A stretch of 64,000 nt of DNA from Litorilinea aerophila (GTDB lineage Bacteria; Chloroflexota; Anaerolineae; Caldilineales; Caldilineaceae), in contig NZ_VIGC02000014.1 of the NCBI RefSeq assembly GCF_006569185.2, positions 62,001-126,000 on the forward strand, read 5' to 3'. The translations under genes were made by a program, and so were the position numbers. Of the stretch, positions 19,804 through 30,743 are shown in pieces; positions within the stretch are counted from its first letter, which is position 1; the number at the start of each line of letters is the position of its first letter. A model generated the notes under the pieces. It saw nothing but the letters and a program-made list of their open reading frames with translations, was not told the origin of the DNA and did not search any database.

Positions 19804-20892
19804 CTACTGGCCGTAGCCGGTGGAGATGCTGCCATCCTCCAGGCCGGCTTTGATGCGGGCCAGATCGTCCTTGACTTCCTGGGGAATTTTATCCTCGAAA
19901 TCGTGGAACGGCGCCAGATCCACCGGGCCGTAGTAGTTGCCGCCCTGGAAGGTGCCGTTGTGGACCTGCATGATCAGGTCCACAACGCTGGGGGTGATCA
20001 GCTTCATGGCGCTGGAGACCAGGCAGGCGTGGGCAGCCGGGAGGGTTTCCCACTGGTCGGTGTCCACGCCGATGCAGTAGACTTCCTGGCCTGCCTCGGC
20101 CGCGGTGGCCACCTCCTGGAGCGCGCCGTTACCCGTCTGGCCGCCGGCGCCGAAGATCACATCCGCGCCCTGGTCCAGGGCCTGGCGGGCGGTGGCCGCG
20201 CCCCACTCCGGGTCGGTGAAGGCCTGGGAGAGCTCACCCGGGTGGTAGGTGGAGATGATGTTGATGTCCGGCTTGACGTAGCGGGCGCCGGCTTCATACC
20301 CTTCCTTGAAGGCCACCACCGGCGGCACCAGGTCGGTCCCCAACACCGCGGCGATGGTACCCGTCTTGGTCAGGTGGGCGGCCAGAGCCCCGGCCAGGAA
20401 GCCCGACTGATCCTCATGGAAGATCAGGCCCACCAGGTTGGGCAGGGTTTCACCCTGGAACTGGTCCACACCGATGAAGTAGATGTCCGGGTTCTCCTTG
20501 GCCGCGGCGATGGTGGCCTCGCCCAGGGCAAAGCCCACGGTCACGATGACCTGGTAGCCGGCATCAATGAACTGCTGGATGTTGTCGGCGTAATCCTTGG
20601 CGTCCTGGGTCTCGATGTACTTGTAGTCCACGTTCTCCTCGAGACCCAGCTGTTGGGCCGCCTGTACCACGCCTTCCCAGGCCGACTGGTTAAAGCTGCG
20701 GTCGTTAACCCGGCCCACGTCGGTCACCAGACCAATCTTGAGCTTGGCGGCCGGGGCAGTGGCCTCCGCCTCCTGCGCCTGTTGCCCTTCGGCGGGGGCC
20801 GGGGCCGCTGCCTGGGGAGCCGCTGGTGCCGCACAGGCACTTACCACGAGAAGCGCAACCAGTGCCATCAGCAGGATCACATGTTTTCGCAT
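19804..20892 (-). CDS. BMP-family substrate-binding lipoprotein of the ABC transporter
   Basis: 362 residues from ATG 20892; a 24-residue upstream extension of the frame is rejected because this start gives a clean lipoprotein signal (MRKHVILLMALVALLVVSAC, lipobox VSAC). An Ala/Pro/Glu linker is followed by KLKIGLVTDVGRVNDRSFNQSAWEGV, the diagnostic start of the Med/BMP fold, and 'DVIFGAGGQTGNGALQEV'. This family binds nucleosides such as inosine or guanosine, in some cases other small molecules. First gene of the transporter operon, divergent from the aldolase-hyuAB operon. Confidence 0.94.
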   Translation of the reverse strand: MRKHVILLMALVALLVVSACAAPAAPQAAAPAPAEGQQAQEAEATAPAAKLKIGLVTDVGRVNDRSFNQSAWEGVVQAAQQLGLEENVDYKYIETQDAKDYADNIQQFIDAGYQVIVTVGFALGEATIAAAKENPDIYFIGVDQFQGETLPNLVGLIFHEDQSGFLAGALAAHLTKTGTIAAVLGTDLVPPVVAFKEGYEAGARYVKPDINIISTYHPGELSQAFTDPEWGAATARQALDQGADVIFGAGGQTGNGALQEVATAAEAGQEVYCIGVDTDQWETLPAAHACLVSSAMKLITPSVVDLIMQVHNGTFQGGNYYGPVDLAPFHDFEDKIPQEVKDDLARIKAGLEDGSISTGYGQ

Positions 20893-21223
20893 ACCTTTTG
20901 AATCCTTTCTTGAACCTTCGCTGAGCTTGACGGAAAGATCACGACGCTGTTGGGCCGCACCCATCCTCAGGCCCTGAATTGATATCCTGCTACGAAAAGA
21001 TGTAGAATGGGTACCATGGCCAACGGCAGTATGAATGCTGGAGGATGGAGACGCCGTTGGGGCGGCACCGTAGCCCCATGTCTATAGCCCCATGTCTACA
21101 GGGCAGCACACAGAATGAGCTCAAGCCAATTGACACCGTTGGCCGTCGGGCAAAGGCATTATAAACAAGCTATTCGTCAGAAGCAAAGCCGCTTTTTCAG
21201 GGAGAGGAGGGTGTAGAAGACTT
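20893..21223. other. Divergent promoter region, bmp operon / aldolase-hyuAB operon
   Basis: 331 bp. Contains an exact tandem 14-bp repeat TAGCCCCATGTCTA (21071-21084 and 21085-21098), a natural candidate operator shared by both operons. A TTGACA (21130) and TATAAA (21160) face the aldolase but are 24 nt apart, too far for an ordinary sigma70 promoter. No riboswitch recognised. Confidence 0.5.
21071..21098. repeat. Exact tandem 14-bp repeat in divergent promoter
   Basis: TAGCCCCATGTCTA twice with no spacer. Its place between two divergent operons suggests a regulator site, but no matching regulator gene is adjacent. Confidence 0.6.
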
Positions 21224-22189
21224 ATGTCTCTTTCTCTTGGTAAACGCCGGGCGCTCCAACAGTGTGCCCAGGACGATGGCACCTTCGCCATGCTGGCCAT
21301 GGATCAGCGGGGCAGCCTGGCCCGCATGATCGACCCGGATGCGCCGGACCAGGTCTCCTTCCAGCAGGTGATCGCCATCAAACGGGACGTGATCGCCGCC
21401 CTCTCGCCCCTGGCCAGCGCCGTCTTGCTGGACGTGGAATACGGCTACGGCCCCTGCGTGGCCAGCGGCGCCCTCTCCGGCCGGGCTGGTCTGCTCCTGG
21501 CCATCGAGAAGAGCGGCTACGAAGGCGACCCCACGGCCCGCCGCACCAGCCTGTTGGATGGCTGGGACGTGGAGCGAACCCGCCTGGCCGGCGCCAGCGG
21601 CGTGAAGCTCCTGATCTACTACCGGCCGGACGCACCCAACGCCGCCGAGCAGGAGGCCCTGGTGGCAGAAGTGGCCGCCGCCTGTGACCGCTGGGAGCTT
21701 CCCCTCTTCCTGGAGCCCCTCCACTACTCCCTGGATCCAGCGGTCAAGGTGGTCCCCAACGCCGAACGGCGACGGGTGGTCATCGAGACGGCCCGGCGCC
21801 TGGTCCCCCTGGGCGTGGACGTGCTCAAGGCCGAATTCCCCCTGGACGTGAAGCAAAGCAACGACCAGGCCGAATGGGCCGACGCCTGCGCCGAGCTGAG
21901 CGACGCCTGCCCGGTACCCTGGGTGCTCCTCAGCGCCGGGGTGGACTTCCCCACCTACGCAGAGCAGGTGAAGGTGGCCTGTGCCAGCGGCGCCAGCGGC
22001 GTCCTCTGTGGGCGAGCCATCTGGAAAGAGGCGGTGCAGTTGCCGCCAGCCCAGCGGGTGCAGTTCCTGCAGACTACCGCCCGGGAGCGCTTCCGCCAGC
22101 TTAGTCAGCTCGTCAGCGAGGCGGCCCGGCCCTACACCCACTTCTACCCGGCCAGCGACGGCGCCGACCTGGAGAACTGGTATCGATAG
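21224..22189 (+). CDS. Class I aldolase of the LacD / tagatose-1,6-bisphosphate family
   Basis: 321 residues, TIM-barrel aldolase. Features of the LacD family are FAMLAMDQRGSL near the start, LLDVEYGYG, GVKLLIYYRPD (Schiff-base Lys candidate), LPLFLEPLHY, DVLKAEFPLD and GVLCGRAIWK. Members cleave tagatose-1,6-bisphosphate or sulfofructose phosphate, among others. No lactose, galactitol or sulfoquinovose genes lie nearby, so substrate is uncertain. It stands 3 nt before hyuA, so it belongs with the hydantoinase-like pair. Confidence 0.82.
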   Translation: MSLSLGKRRALQQCAQDDGTFAMLAMDQRGSLARMIDPDAPDQVSFQQVIAIKRDVIAALSPLASAVLLDVEYGYGPCVASGALSGRAGLLLAIEKSGYEGDPTARRTSLLDGWDVERTRLAGASGVKLLIYYRPDAPNAAEQEALVAEVAAACDRWELPLFLEPLHYSLDPAVKVVPNAERRRVVIETARRLVPLGVDVLKAEFPLDVKQSNDQAEWADACAELSDACPVPWVLLSAGVDFPTYAEQVKVACASGASGVLCGRAIWKEAVQLPPAQRVQFLQTTARERFRQLSQLVSEAARPYTHFYPASDGADLENWYR

Positions 22190-22192
22190 CCC

Positions 22193-24228
22193 ATGACGTC
22201 TGACGTTTCCCCGATTCCCCTGGTCGGCATCGACGTAGGCGGCACCTTCACCGACTTTGTAGTATTTCAGGACGGTGCCCTGCGGGTGCACAAGGTCCCC
22301 ACCACGCCGGAGGATCAGAGCCAGGCCATGGTGGCGGGCCTGGCTGCCCTGGGCATCCAACAGGCGGACATCGTCCACGGCATGACCGTGGCCACCAACG
22401 CGCTGCTGGAGCGTCGGGGCGCGCGGACCGCGCTGCTCACCACTGCCGGTTTTGCCGATGTGTTGGTCATCGGCCGCCAGAACCGGCCCCACCTCTACCG
22501 CCTGAGCCAGCAGCGGCCCGCCCCCCTGGTGGAGGATCCCTGGCGTCTGGAGGTAGACGAGCGGCTGGACCACACCGGGCGGGTGTTGCGCCCCCTGGAC
22601 GAAGCGGCCGTGGAACAGCTGGCATCGCGCCTGGCCGCAGGCCAGGTGGAAAGCGTGGCCATCGTCTTTCTCTTTTCCTTCCTCAACCCGGCCCACGAAG
22701 AACGGGCTGCGGGGCTCCTCCGGGCCCGGCTGCCGGAGCTACCTATCTCCCTCAGCAGCCAGATCCTGCCGGAATACCGGGAGTATGAGCGGACGGCCAC
22801 CACGGTCATCAACGCCTACGTCCAGCCGCTGGTGGCCCGCTACCTGCAGCGCCTCCAGGATCGGCTGGCCCACTGTCGGCTCCGCATCATGCAGTCCAAT
22901 GGCGGCGCCATCGGCCTGGCCCAGGCCAGCCAGCAGGCAGCCCGGGTGGTGCTCAGCGGCCCGGCCGGCGGCGTGGTGGGCGCCTTCGCCGTGGCCCGCC
23001 AGGCCACCGGCAGTGACGCGCCCCAACTGATCACCCTGGACATGGGCGGCACCAGCACCGACGTGGCCCTCTGTCCGGGGCAGATCCCCACCACCGCGGA
23101 GAGCACCATCACCGACCTGCCCCTGCGCCTGCCCGTCATCGATATCCACACCGTGGGCGCAGGCGGCGGCAGCATCGCCTACCTGGATGCAGGCGGCGGC
23201 CTGCGGGTGGGCCCCCGTAGCGCCGGGGCCGTCCCAGGACCGGTTTGCTACGGCCGGGGTGGCACAGAACCCACTGTGACCGACGCCAACCTGGTGCTGG
23301 GCCGCCTGGCCCCCGAGGGCTTCCTGGGCGGCGCGGGGGAAGTCACCCTGGACCGGGCGGCCGCGCGCCGGGCGCTGGCCCGGCTGGGCGAACCGTTGGG
23401 CCTCAGCCCCGAGGCGGCTGCCCTGGGGGTGATCCGCGTTGCCAACGCCACCATGGAGCGGGCCCTGCGCCGGGTTTCGGTGGAACGGGGCCACGACCCA
23501 CGGCAGTTTACCCTACTACCCTTCGGCGGCGCCGGCCCCCTCCACGCCTGTGACCTGGCCGACGCCCTCCAGATCCGGCGCATCCTGCTGCCGCCCATGC
23601 CCGGGGTGTTGAGCGCCTACGGCATGCTCGTGGCCGACGTGGCCCGGGACGCCTCCCGCTCCCTTCTGAGCACCCTGGGCGACTTACAGCGGGATCGGAC
23701 GCCGCTGCAACAACTCTTCCAGGCGCTGGCGGAGGAGGTGCAGTCCGCCCTGGCCCAGGAGGGCATCGCCCATCCCACCCTGGAAGCCGCCCTGGACCTG
23801 CGCTATCGGGGGCAGAGCTACGAGCTGACCGTTCCCCTGGCCCTTTCCCTGGACGAGGCGGCGCTGGCCGCCGCGGGCGAAGCCTTCCACCGGGCCCACG
23901 AACAGCGTTACGGCTACGCCATGCCGGGGGAAACGGTGGAGACGGTCAACCTGCGGGTACGGGCCAGCAGCCCGGGAGCGTCTGCCGTCCTGCCTGCATT
24001 GCCCGACGCGGGACCGGATGCCACCGCCGCCCGCCTGCCCGAGCGCCCCGTCTGGTTTGACCCGTGGGAACCCACGCCCACGCCGTGCTACGATCGGGAG
24101 CGGCTGCAGCCCGGCAATCGTCTGGCCGGCCCCGCCATCGTTCACCAGTTTGACACCACCATCGTCATCACGCCCGGCTGGCAGGCCCGGGTGGACGCCT
24201 ACCGCAACATCTGGCTGGAGAAACCCCA

Positions 24229-24232
<4 letters not shown>
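22193..24232 (+). CDS. Hydantoinase/oxoprolinase subunit A (HyuA family)
   Basis: 679 residues, normal. The N terminus has the ASKHA phosphate loop GIDVGGTFTDFVV; a second ASKHA motif ITLDMGGTSTDVALC is near residue 280, then HTVGAGGGSIAYLDAGGGLRVGPRSAG. ATP-dependent subunit that activates a cyclic amide or carbonyl substrate for subunit B. It starts 3 nt after the aldolase and overlaps hyuB by ATGA. Family members include N-methylhydantoinase, 5-oxoprolinase and acetone or acetophenone carboxylase; sequence reading cannot separate these. Confidence 0.93.
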
Positions 24233-25830
<1,598 letters not shown>

Positions 25831-26035
25831 ACTGCCCCTCTCTTCCCCGCCTTGACACCCGTCTCAAAACGCCACCAAAACATCGCCACCAGACAACGCC
25901 ACAAAATGCCCTGAAATTCCGGGAACAACCCGGATGGCCCCTCCGTCTTCGCATCAGAGGATGTTCTTTCCGCCAATGGACAACCCTCGTGATGAGGGGG
26001 CGGCATCCTGTTCTGAAAAAAAGGAAGCCGGATGG

Positions 26036-26115
26036 GTAGTCCGGTCTCCTGGCCGGACATCTGCACCCAACGGGACGGAAACCCAGGTCACGCATCCCTG
26101 CGTGACCTGCGGACT
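26036..26115. repeat. Dispersed palindromic element, copy 3
   Basis: Hairpin GTCCGG-TCTCCTGG-CCGGAC (26039-26058), then GGTCACGCA-TCCC-TGCGTGACC (26086-26107), with flanking GTAGTCCG and CGGACTAC. Same two-module order as at 148-198 and 19628-19677. Confidence 0.75.
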
Positions 26116-26397
26116 ACGGACCGTATCTGTGTTCATCTGTGGCTTCTGCGGAGGACCCATCTGGGGTTTTGGCAAGAGAAGCAAGAAGCGTCAGAGAACG
26201 GTCCGACTTCAAGGCCAAAGTGGTCAAGCAGCGGGATTTGACCTCTGTTAAAGTGAGAGTCGACCCTGTCGCTTACGCCAGGAGCAACTGGCGCAAACAA
26301 CGTGGCCCAAACTGGCGCAACCACCGTTGGCCTGGGGCCTGTCTCCCGGTACACTGGGTTCAGGACAGCAGACAGCATCGCACAGCATTCCAACCGC

Positions 26398-26436
26398 AGC
26401 TCCAGCCGGAGCCGCAGAAGTAGCTCCAGCCGGAGC
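26398..26436 (+). repeat. Twin 15-bp hairpins in the 5' leader of the beta-propeller gene
   Basis: AGCTCCAGCCGGAGC at 26398-26412 and again at 26422-26436. Each folds as GCTCC-AGCC-GGAGC. They end 14 nt before the GAGGAGG ribosome-binding site of the gene at 26462. Confidence 0.65.
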
Positions 26437-26461
26437 GGGAAAAAATAGAGGAGGTTGACCC

Positions 26462-27832
26462 ATGAATGCACGCCGCATCTTTATCCTGGCTGTCACTTTG
26501 ATCTTGATAGGCGCCGTCTTTACCGGGGTGATCTCGGCCATGGAACCCGGCACGGGCAGCAGCGCCCCCCAGACAGTGACAGCTCTCCAGAATGTACGCG
26601 ATTATGCGTTCGGCGCCGGCCAGACGTATGTGGTCGATGGCGGTAAATTGTACGTCGGCGCCGCGTCCACCCCCGGGCTTCTGCCGGCCCGCTGGACGGA
26701 AGTCACCACGCCCGCCGATGTGATCGTGGGCGCTGTGGCCATCGATGAGGAACGAGGGATCGTGTACATCGGCGCCGCCAACGAAATGGCCATCTACCGC
26801 AGCCAGGTGCCGCAGAGCGGCGTTGCGACAGGCGCAAACAGCCAGCCCAACTGGCAGCGGGTGCCCCTTACCGCTGAGGTCGCAGGCGGGGTCACCGACA
26901 TCGCCGTGGATCCGGTCCAGCGCCTGGTCTACGTGGGCACGGACAACGCGGGCCTCTTCCGCCTGCGGGACGTGGGCTCCAGCATGGTGCTCAATGCCCA
27001 GTTGTTGCTGGATGAGCCGGTGCGCCAGGTGGTGGCCGCGCCCGGTGCTGACCTGGCCCTGGCCCGCACCGACTGGCACCTCTACCGGGCGGAGAACTTT
27101 GGCCTGAGCTGGGTCCAGGTGGATGACCTCATCCAGAGCGTGCCCACGGCTCTGGCCGTTGCCGCCGGCCCTTTGGGCCAGGTGACCGCCTACGTCGGCA
27201 CCATGGACCGGGGTGTGCTCAAGACCCAGGATGGCATCACCTGGACCCTGGCCAACCAGGGGCTGGGTCTGGTACCCGGGTCCCGGCTGTCGGTGGATGC
27301 CCTGGCGGTGGATCCCGCCCAGCCGGAGGTGGTCTACGTGAGTACCAGCTACCTCTACGGCACCACCCAGGTGCACCGTTCGCCGGCCATGGTGGCCATG
27401 AGCACCGATGGTGCCACGGCCTGGACGCCCCTGGAGACCAACCTGAAGGTGGCGGTGGTGGATCTGGTGCCGGCTGTGGGGCAGACAGGCGCTGTCTACG
27501 CCCTGACCACCGAGAGCCGTGCTTTGACCAGCATGCCGCTGGGGACCGCCCTGGCCGCGGCTCCAGCCCAGGCGCCGGTCGAAGGCGAGGGTGGCTCGTT
27601 GGTGGCGGGCACCAATCCCGGGGCGCCTCAGGTGGCAGCCACGAGTGAGGCAGTCCCAACCGGTCAGCGCCTCCCCTGGCAGAGCCTCCTGGCCTGGATT
27701 GTGGCCGGCCTGGCTGCCCTGGCCCTGGTCTTCGCAGTGGTGAGCGACCTGCGTAGCCGCCAGCCGAAGCCGGTCACCGGCCGGGAGGGCAGCGGGCCGC
27801 TGGCCCAGAATCCGGTCCACAACAACCGGTAA
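26462..27832 (+). CDS. Membrane-anchored beta-propeller protein (sortilin/BNR-like)
   Basis: 456 residues. N-terminal signal or anchor helix (RRIFILAVTLILIGAVFTGVIS), then repeats of the type 'VAIDEERGIVYIGAANEMAIYRS', 'IAVDPVQRLVYVGTDNAGLFRL' and 'LAVDPAQPEVVYVSTSYLYGTTQVHRS' that fit blades of a BNR/Vps10-like propeller. An Ala/Pro linker and a C-terminal helix (LLAWIVAGLAALALVFAVV) follow. Likely exported and anchored at both ends. GAGGAGG lies before the ATG. Function unknown; the fold is inferred from the repeat pattern. Confidence 0.72.
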   Translation: MNARRIFILAVTLILIGAVFTGVISAMEPGTGSSAPQTVTALQNVRDYAFGAGQTYVVDGGKLYVGAASTPGLLPARWTEVTTPADVIVGAVAIDEERGIVYIGAANEMAIYRSQVPQSGVATGANSQPNWQRVPLTAEVAGGVTDIAVDPVQRLVYVGTDNAGLFRLRDVGSSMVLNAQLLLDEPVRQVVAAPGADLALARTDWHLYRAENFGLSWVQVDDLIQSVPTALAVAAGPLGQVTAYVGTMDRGVLKTQDGITWTLANQGLGLVPGSRLSVDALAVDPAQPEVVYVSTSYLYGTTQVHRSPAMVAMSTDGATAWTPLETNLKVAVVDLVPAVGQTGAVYALTTESRALTSMPLGTALAAAPAQAPVEGEGGSLVAGTNPGAPQVAATSEAVPTGQRLPWQSLLAWIVAGLAALALVFAVVSDLRSRQPKPVTGREGSGPLAQNPVHNNR

Positions 27833-27869
27833 TCCGACGTCCGCCGACTATTCGACAGGCATTTCCCGA

Positions 27870-27905
27870 CGCCCCCTCCTCAACTTGAGGAGGGGGCGTT
27901 TTGTT
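27870..27905 (+). terminator. Strong intrinsic terminator
   Basis: 12-bp stem CGCCCCCTCCTC/GAGGAGGGGGCG with loop AACTT (27870-27898), then TTTTGTTGTT. Ends the beta-propeller transcript. Confidence 0.95.
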
Positions 27906-27941
27906 GTTGCGGAGATGGCGCCCAATGTTAGCGTAGTGCCT

Positions 27942-27970
27942 TTACGCCAGAGGGGCATCAATGTTACAAT
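27942..27970 (+). promoter_or_regulatory. Promoter of the glycogen/propeller gene run
   Basis: TTACGC (27942-27947), 17-nt spacer, TACAAT (27965-27970) with the extended TG at 27962-27963. A palindrome GTAGGGC-T-GCCCTAC follows at about 27985-27999, near the start of the transcript, and could be an operator. Confidence 0.65.
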
Positions 27971-28091
27971 CGTGTCCAGCAGTGTAGGGCTGCCCTACGG
28001 TTCGGCCCACCACATCTTCCCGGGCCGGATCGACTGCCCTGTCATCATCACCATCCCGTGTCATCACCATCCTATGAAGGAATGACCGGCC

Positions 28092-30695
28092 GTGCAGTCT
28101 ACATCGTTCCGTTTGATCTCTACCATCATCACCCTGTTGCTTCTGCTCGCGCTCCTGGGCGTGATCGGCCTGGCCGTGCGCACCACTCCGGCCATGACGC
28201 TGGGGCAGGTCCTGGGGGCTACGCCGGTCACCTCTACCCCCAGGAGCCGTCCGACGGCCACTTCCCCGGATGCCCGTGCCACCCGGACGCCTCCCCTGGC
28301 CCAGGAAATCGCCCTGGGGCCCGTGGCCCAGGTGGCGGACGGCGGTTTCAGCTTTCGCCCCCTGCCCGATTACACCCTCACATTCAGCGATGACTCGGCC
28401 ACATTGACCGCCGGATCAACTTCGGCTCCTGGCCAGGATGCCCTCTTCTCCCTCCGCGGCGGCCCCGTGACCCGTTTCATCACCACCTCGCTTCCATCCC
28501 CGGAATTGCCCACCATCCTGGAAGCGTACGCAGCGTCCTATGCCCAAGCGCACCCCGTGCGGGTGGGCGCGCCCCAGGAGCTGACGGTAGATGGCGTGCC
28601 GGCCCTGGCGGCCGATCTCACGGCGGATGAGCCGGGCCAGGTCGTGGTCGGCCGCATCACCCTGGCGCAGCCCGAACCCGGCTGGCTCTTTGTGATGGTC
28701 GGCACCGGGCTTGCCGACCGCTGGCAGGCAGAGCTGCGTCAACAGTACGATGCCCTCCTGGCTTCGGTGCGATTTCTGCCATTGCAGGCCACGCCCACGC
28801 CGACCCTGGGCATCGTCCTGGCGCCTACACCGACCCTGCCGGCCACGGCCACTCCCCAGCCGTCTCCCACAGGCACGGCGGCCCCCCTGGCGCCCGCCAC
28901 GCCGGACACCCACTGGCAGATCTGGTCAGATGGCAACGTGATCAACGACCTGGCCCTGGCCGGCAACACCCTCTGGGCGGCCACGGAAGGGGGCTTCGTA
29001 GCCTGGAATCGAGCCAGCGCCAGAGCGGTCAAGTTCACCACCCGGGACGGCCTGGCGGTAAACTATGCCACCACGGTGGTCAACTGCCCCCTGCCCAATC
29101 TGGGCGTGGTCTTCGGCCATGACCATGGACTGCAACTCTTCGATCTCCAGCAAGGGCGCTGGAAGACCCTGGACAGCAACACCAGCGCCATGCGCAGTGA
29201 CCGGGTGGTCGGCCTCTACTGTGACCTGGAGGGTGGGCTCCTGTGGGTGGTCTATGCAGACCAGGGGATCGACGTCTTCGACGCCGCGGCCAACACCTGG
29301 AGCGCCGTCCCCCTGCCTGCCCAGGCCCAAGAGGCGGGCGCCCTGCGGGATGTGGTGACCGTCGATGAGGGGCAGCGCTACTGGTTGCTGGCCGAACGAG
29401 GTGTGATCGCAGTGGACGGCCAGACGGCGACCCTGTACAATGGGCAGAACAGCCCTCTGGATACAGACCAGGTGACCGCCATGGCGGTAGATGGCTCGGG
29501 GAGCGTCTGGTTGACCACGGCCAGCACCCTCTACCGGTTCGATGGCGAAAGCTGGAGCTCCTTTGGCCCGGAACAACTGGTGGTCTCGGGCGCCCCGGCC
29601 GGCCGCCTGACGGATCTGGCCATCGCCGCCGACGGCACCATGTGGCTGGCCTGGGATCAGGCCGAGGTCTGCCGCTTCGACCCGGGCACGGGCCGCTGCC
29701 TGGCCTTCTACCGGGGGGAAAGTGGCATGGCTGCCCCACCCTTGACCGCCCTCGAGGCGGGCGCCGGCGGCCAGGTCTACTACGCCACGGCGGGAGATGG
29801 GGTGAGTTGGTTCGATGGAGAAGGCTGGCACCACTGGGTGAGCCAGGCCGAACCCCTCCTGGGCAACCAGGTGCGTGCCATGACCCAGCAGACGGATGGC
29901 ACCATCTGGATCGCGACGGACCTGGGCGTGCAATCCCTGAATCCGGATGGCTCCCAGACCCTGCAGACCTTTACCCGTCGGGATGGCACCCTGCCCTTCG
30001 ACAACATCCAGGTGGTCCACGCAGCCGATGGCGGCATCTGGATTGGGGGCCAGGGCAGGGTAAGTTTTTACGACGGCATCGCCTGGGCGGATTACGGCGT
30101 GAACGACGGCCTGTTGGACGGCCAGGTGCGGGCCATCGCCGTGGACGCCAGCCAGCGGGTCTGGTTCGGAACCAGCGCCGGGCTGAGTATCCTGACGGGC
30201 GAGGCCTTTTTCAACCTTACCCGGGCAGACAACCTGCCCAGCGACCAGATCACGGCCCTGGCCACGGCTGGCCAGGTGGTCTGGATCGGCAGCCAGGGGG
30301 GCGGCCTGTATCGCTTCCAGGACAACCAGCTCCAGGTCTTCAACACCGCCAATGTCCAGTTGCCCAGCGACAACATCACAGCCCTGGCGCTCCACCAGGA
30401 TGGATCCCTGCTCATCGGGACGGATCGGGGGCTGGCCCGCTTCCACGAAGGCCGGTTCAGCCCCATTCCCGATGTGAGCGACACCACGGTGACGGCCCTG
30501 GCGTCCACACCCCGGGGCGAAATCTGGGTGGGCACGGCGGACCGAGGCGCCTTCTATTTTGATGGCGCCACCTGGTCTCCCTTCCCCCGGGATGGCCGCC
30601 TGCCCGCACCCCAGGTCAGCGCCCTTCTGGTGGACCAGAATGGCGTGGTCTGGATCGGAAGCCGCCGCGGCGGGCTGTTGCGCTACACGCCGTAA
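28092..30695 (+). CDS. Exported beta-propeller protein with PsbP-like N-terminal domain
   Basis: 867 residues with a GTG start (28092) and GAAGGA about 10 nt upstream. A membrane helix lies at about 13-35. A Thr/Pro linker leads to a domain at about 70-230 (GGFSFRPLPDYTLTFSDDSATL... to DALLASVRFLPL) resembling PsbP/Mog1 folds, then a second TPT linker. From about 275 to the end come at least a dozen Reg_prop-like repeats such as 'DGTIWIATDLGVQSLNPDG', 'SQRVWFGTSAGLSI' and 'NGVVWIGSRRGGLLRYTP', i.e. one or two seven-bladed propellers like the sensor part of hybrid two-component systems, but with no kinase attached. It probably senses or binds an extracellular ligand. Confidence 0.78.
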   Translation: MQSTSFRLISTIITLLLLLALLGVIGLAVRTTPAMTLGQVLGATPVTSTPRSRPTATSPDARATRTPPLAQEIALGPVAQVADGGFSFRPLPDYTLTFSDDSATLTAGSTSAPGQDALFSLRGGPVTRFITTSLPSPELPTILEAYAASYAQAHPVRVGAPQELTVDGVPALAADLTADEPGQVVVGRITLAQPEPGWLFVMVGTGLADRWQAELRQQYDALLASVRFLPLQATPTPTLGIVLAPTPTLPATATPQPSPTGTAAPLAPATPDTHWQIWSDGNVINDLALAGNTLWAATEGGFVAWNRASARAVKFTTRDGLAVNYATTVVNCPLPNLGVVFGHDHGLQLFDLQQGRWKTLDSNTSAMRSDRVVGLYCDLEGGLLWVVYADQGIDVFDAAANTWSAVPLPAQAQEAGALRDVVTVDEGQRYWLLAERGVIAVDGQTATLYNGQNSPLDTDQVTAMAVDGSGSVWLTTASTLYRFDGESWSSFGPEQLVVSGAPAGRLTDLAIAADGTMWLAWDQAEVCRFDPGTGRCLAFYRGESGMAAPPLTALEAGAGGQVYYATAGDGVSWFDGEGWHHWVSQAEPLLGNQVRAMTQQTDGTIWIATDLGVQSLNPDGSQTLQTFTRRDGTLPFDNIQVVHAADGGIWIGGQGRVSFYDGIAWADYGVNDGLLDGQVRAIAVDASQRVWFGTSAGLSILTGEAFFNLTRADNLPSDQITALATAGQVVWIGSQGGGLYRFQDNQLQVFNTANVQLPSDNITALALHQDGSLLIGTDRGLARFHEGRFSPIPDVSDTTVTALASTPRGEIWVGTADRGAFYFDGATWSPFPRDGRLPAPQVSALLVDQNGVVWIGSRRGGLLRYTP

Positions 30696-30743
30696 CCTGA
30701 TGACCGCACAGAGAGCCAGATAAACGCAGGGCGGAGAATCAAC

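Larger units (their letters stand above)
25831..26461. other. 631-bp intergenic region with repeats and a promoter
   Basis: From left: three imperfect 12-14-bp units beginning CGCCAC (25870-25908); a dispersed palindromic element (26036-26115); a repeated AACTGGCGCAA (about 26286 and 26311); a candidate promoter TTGGCC-17-TACACT (26327-26355); and two 15-bp hairpins (26398-26436) before the next gene. No ORF here looks real. Confidence 0.55.

Noticed and set aside
18004-20901. 965-residue plus-strand frame over the transporter genes
   Set aside because: Antisense to three genes with strong family motifs; GC-skewed shadow.
21130-21165. TTGACA and TATAAA as a promoter for the aldolase operon
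   Set aside because: The spacer is 24 nt, outside the usual 16-18; could function only with an activator.
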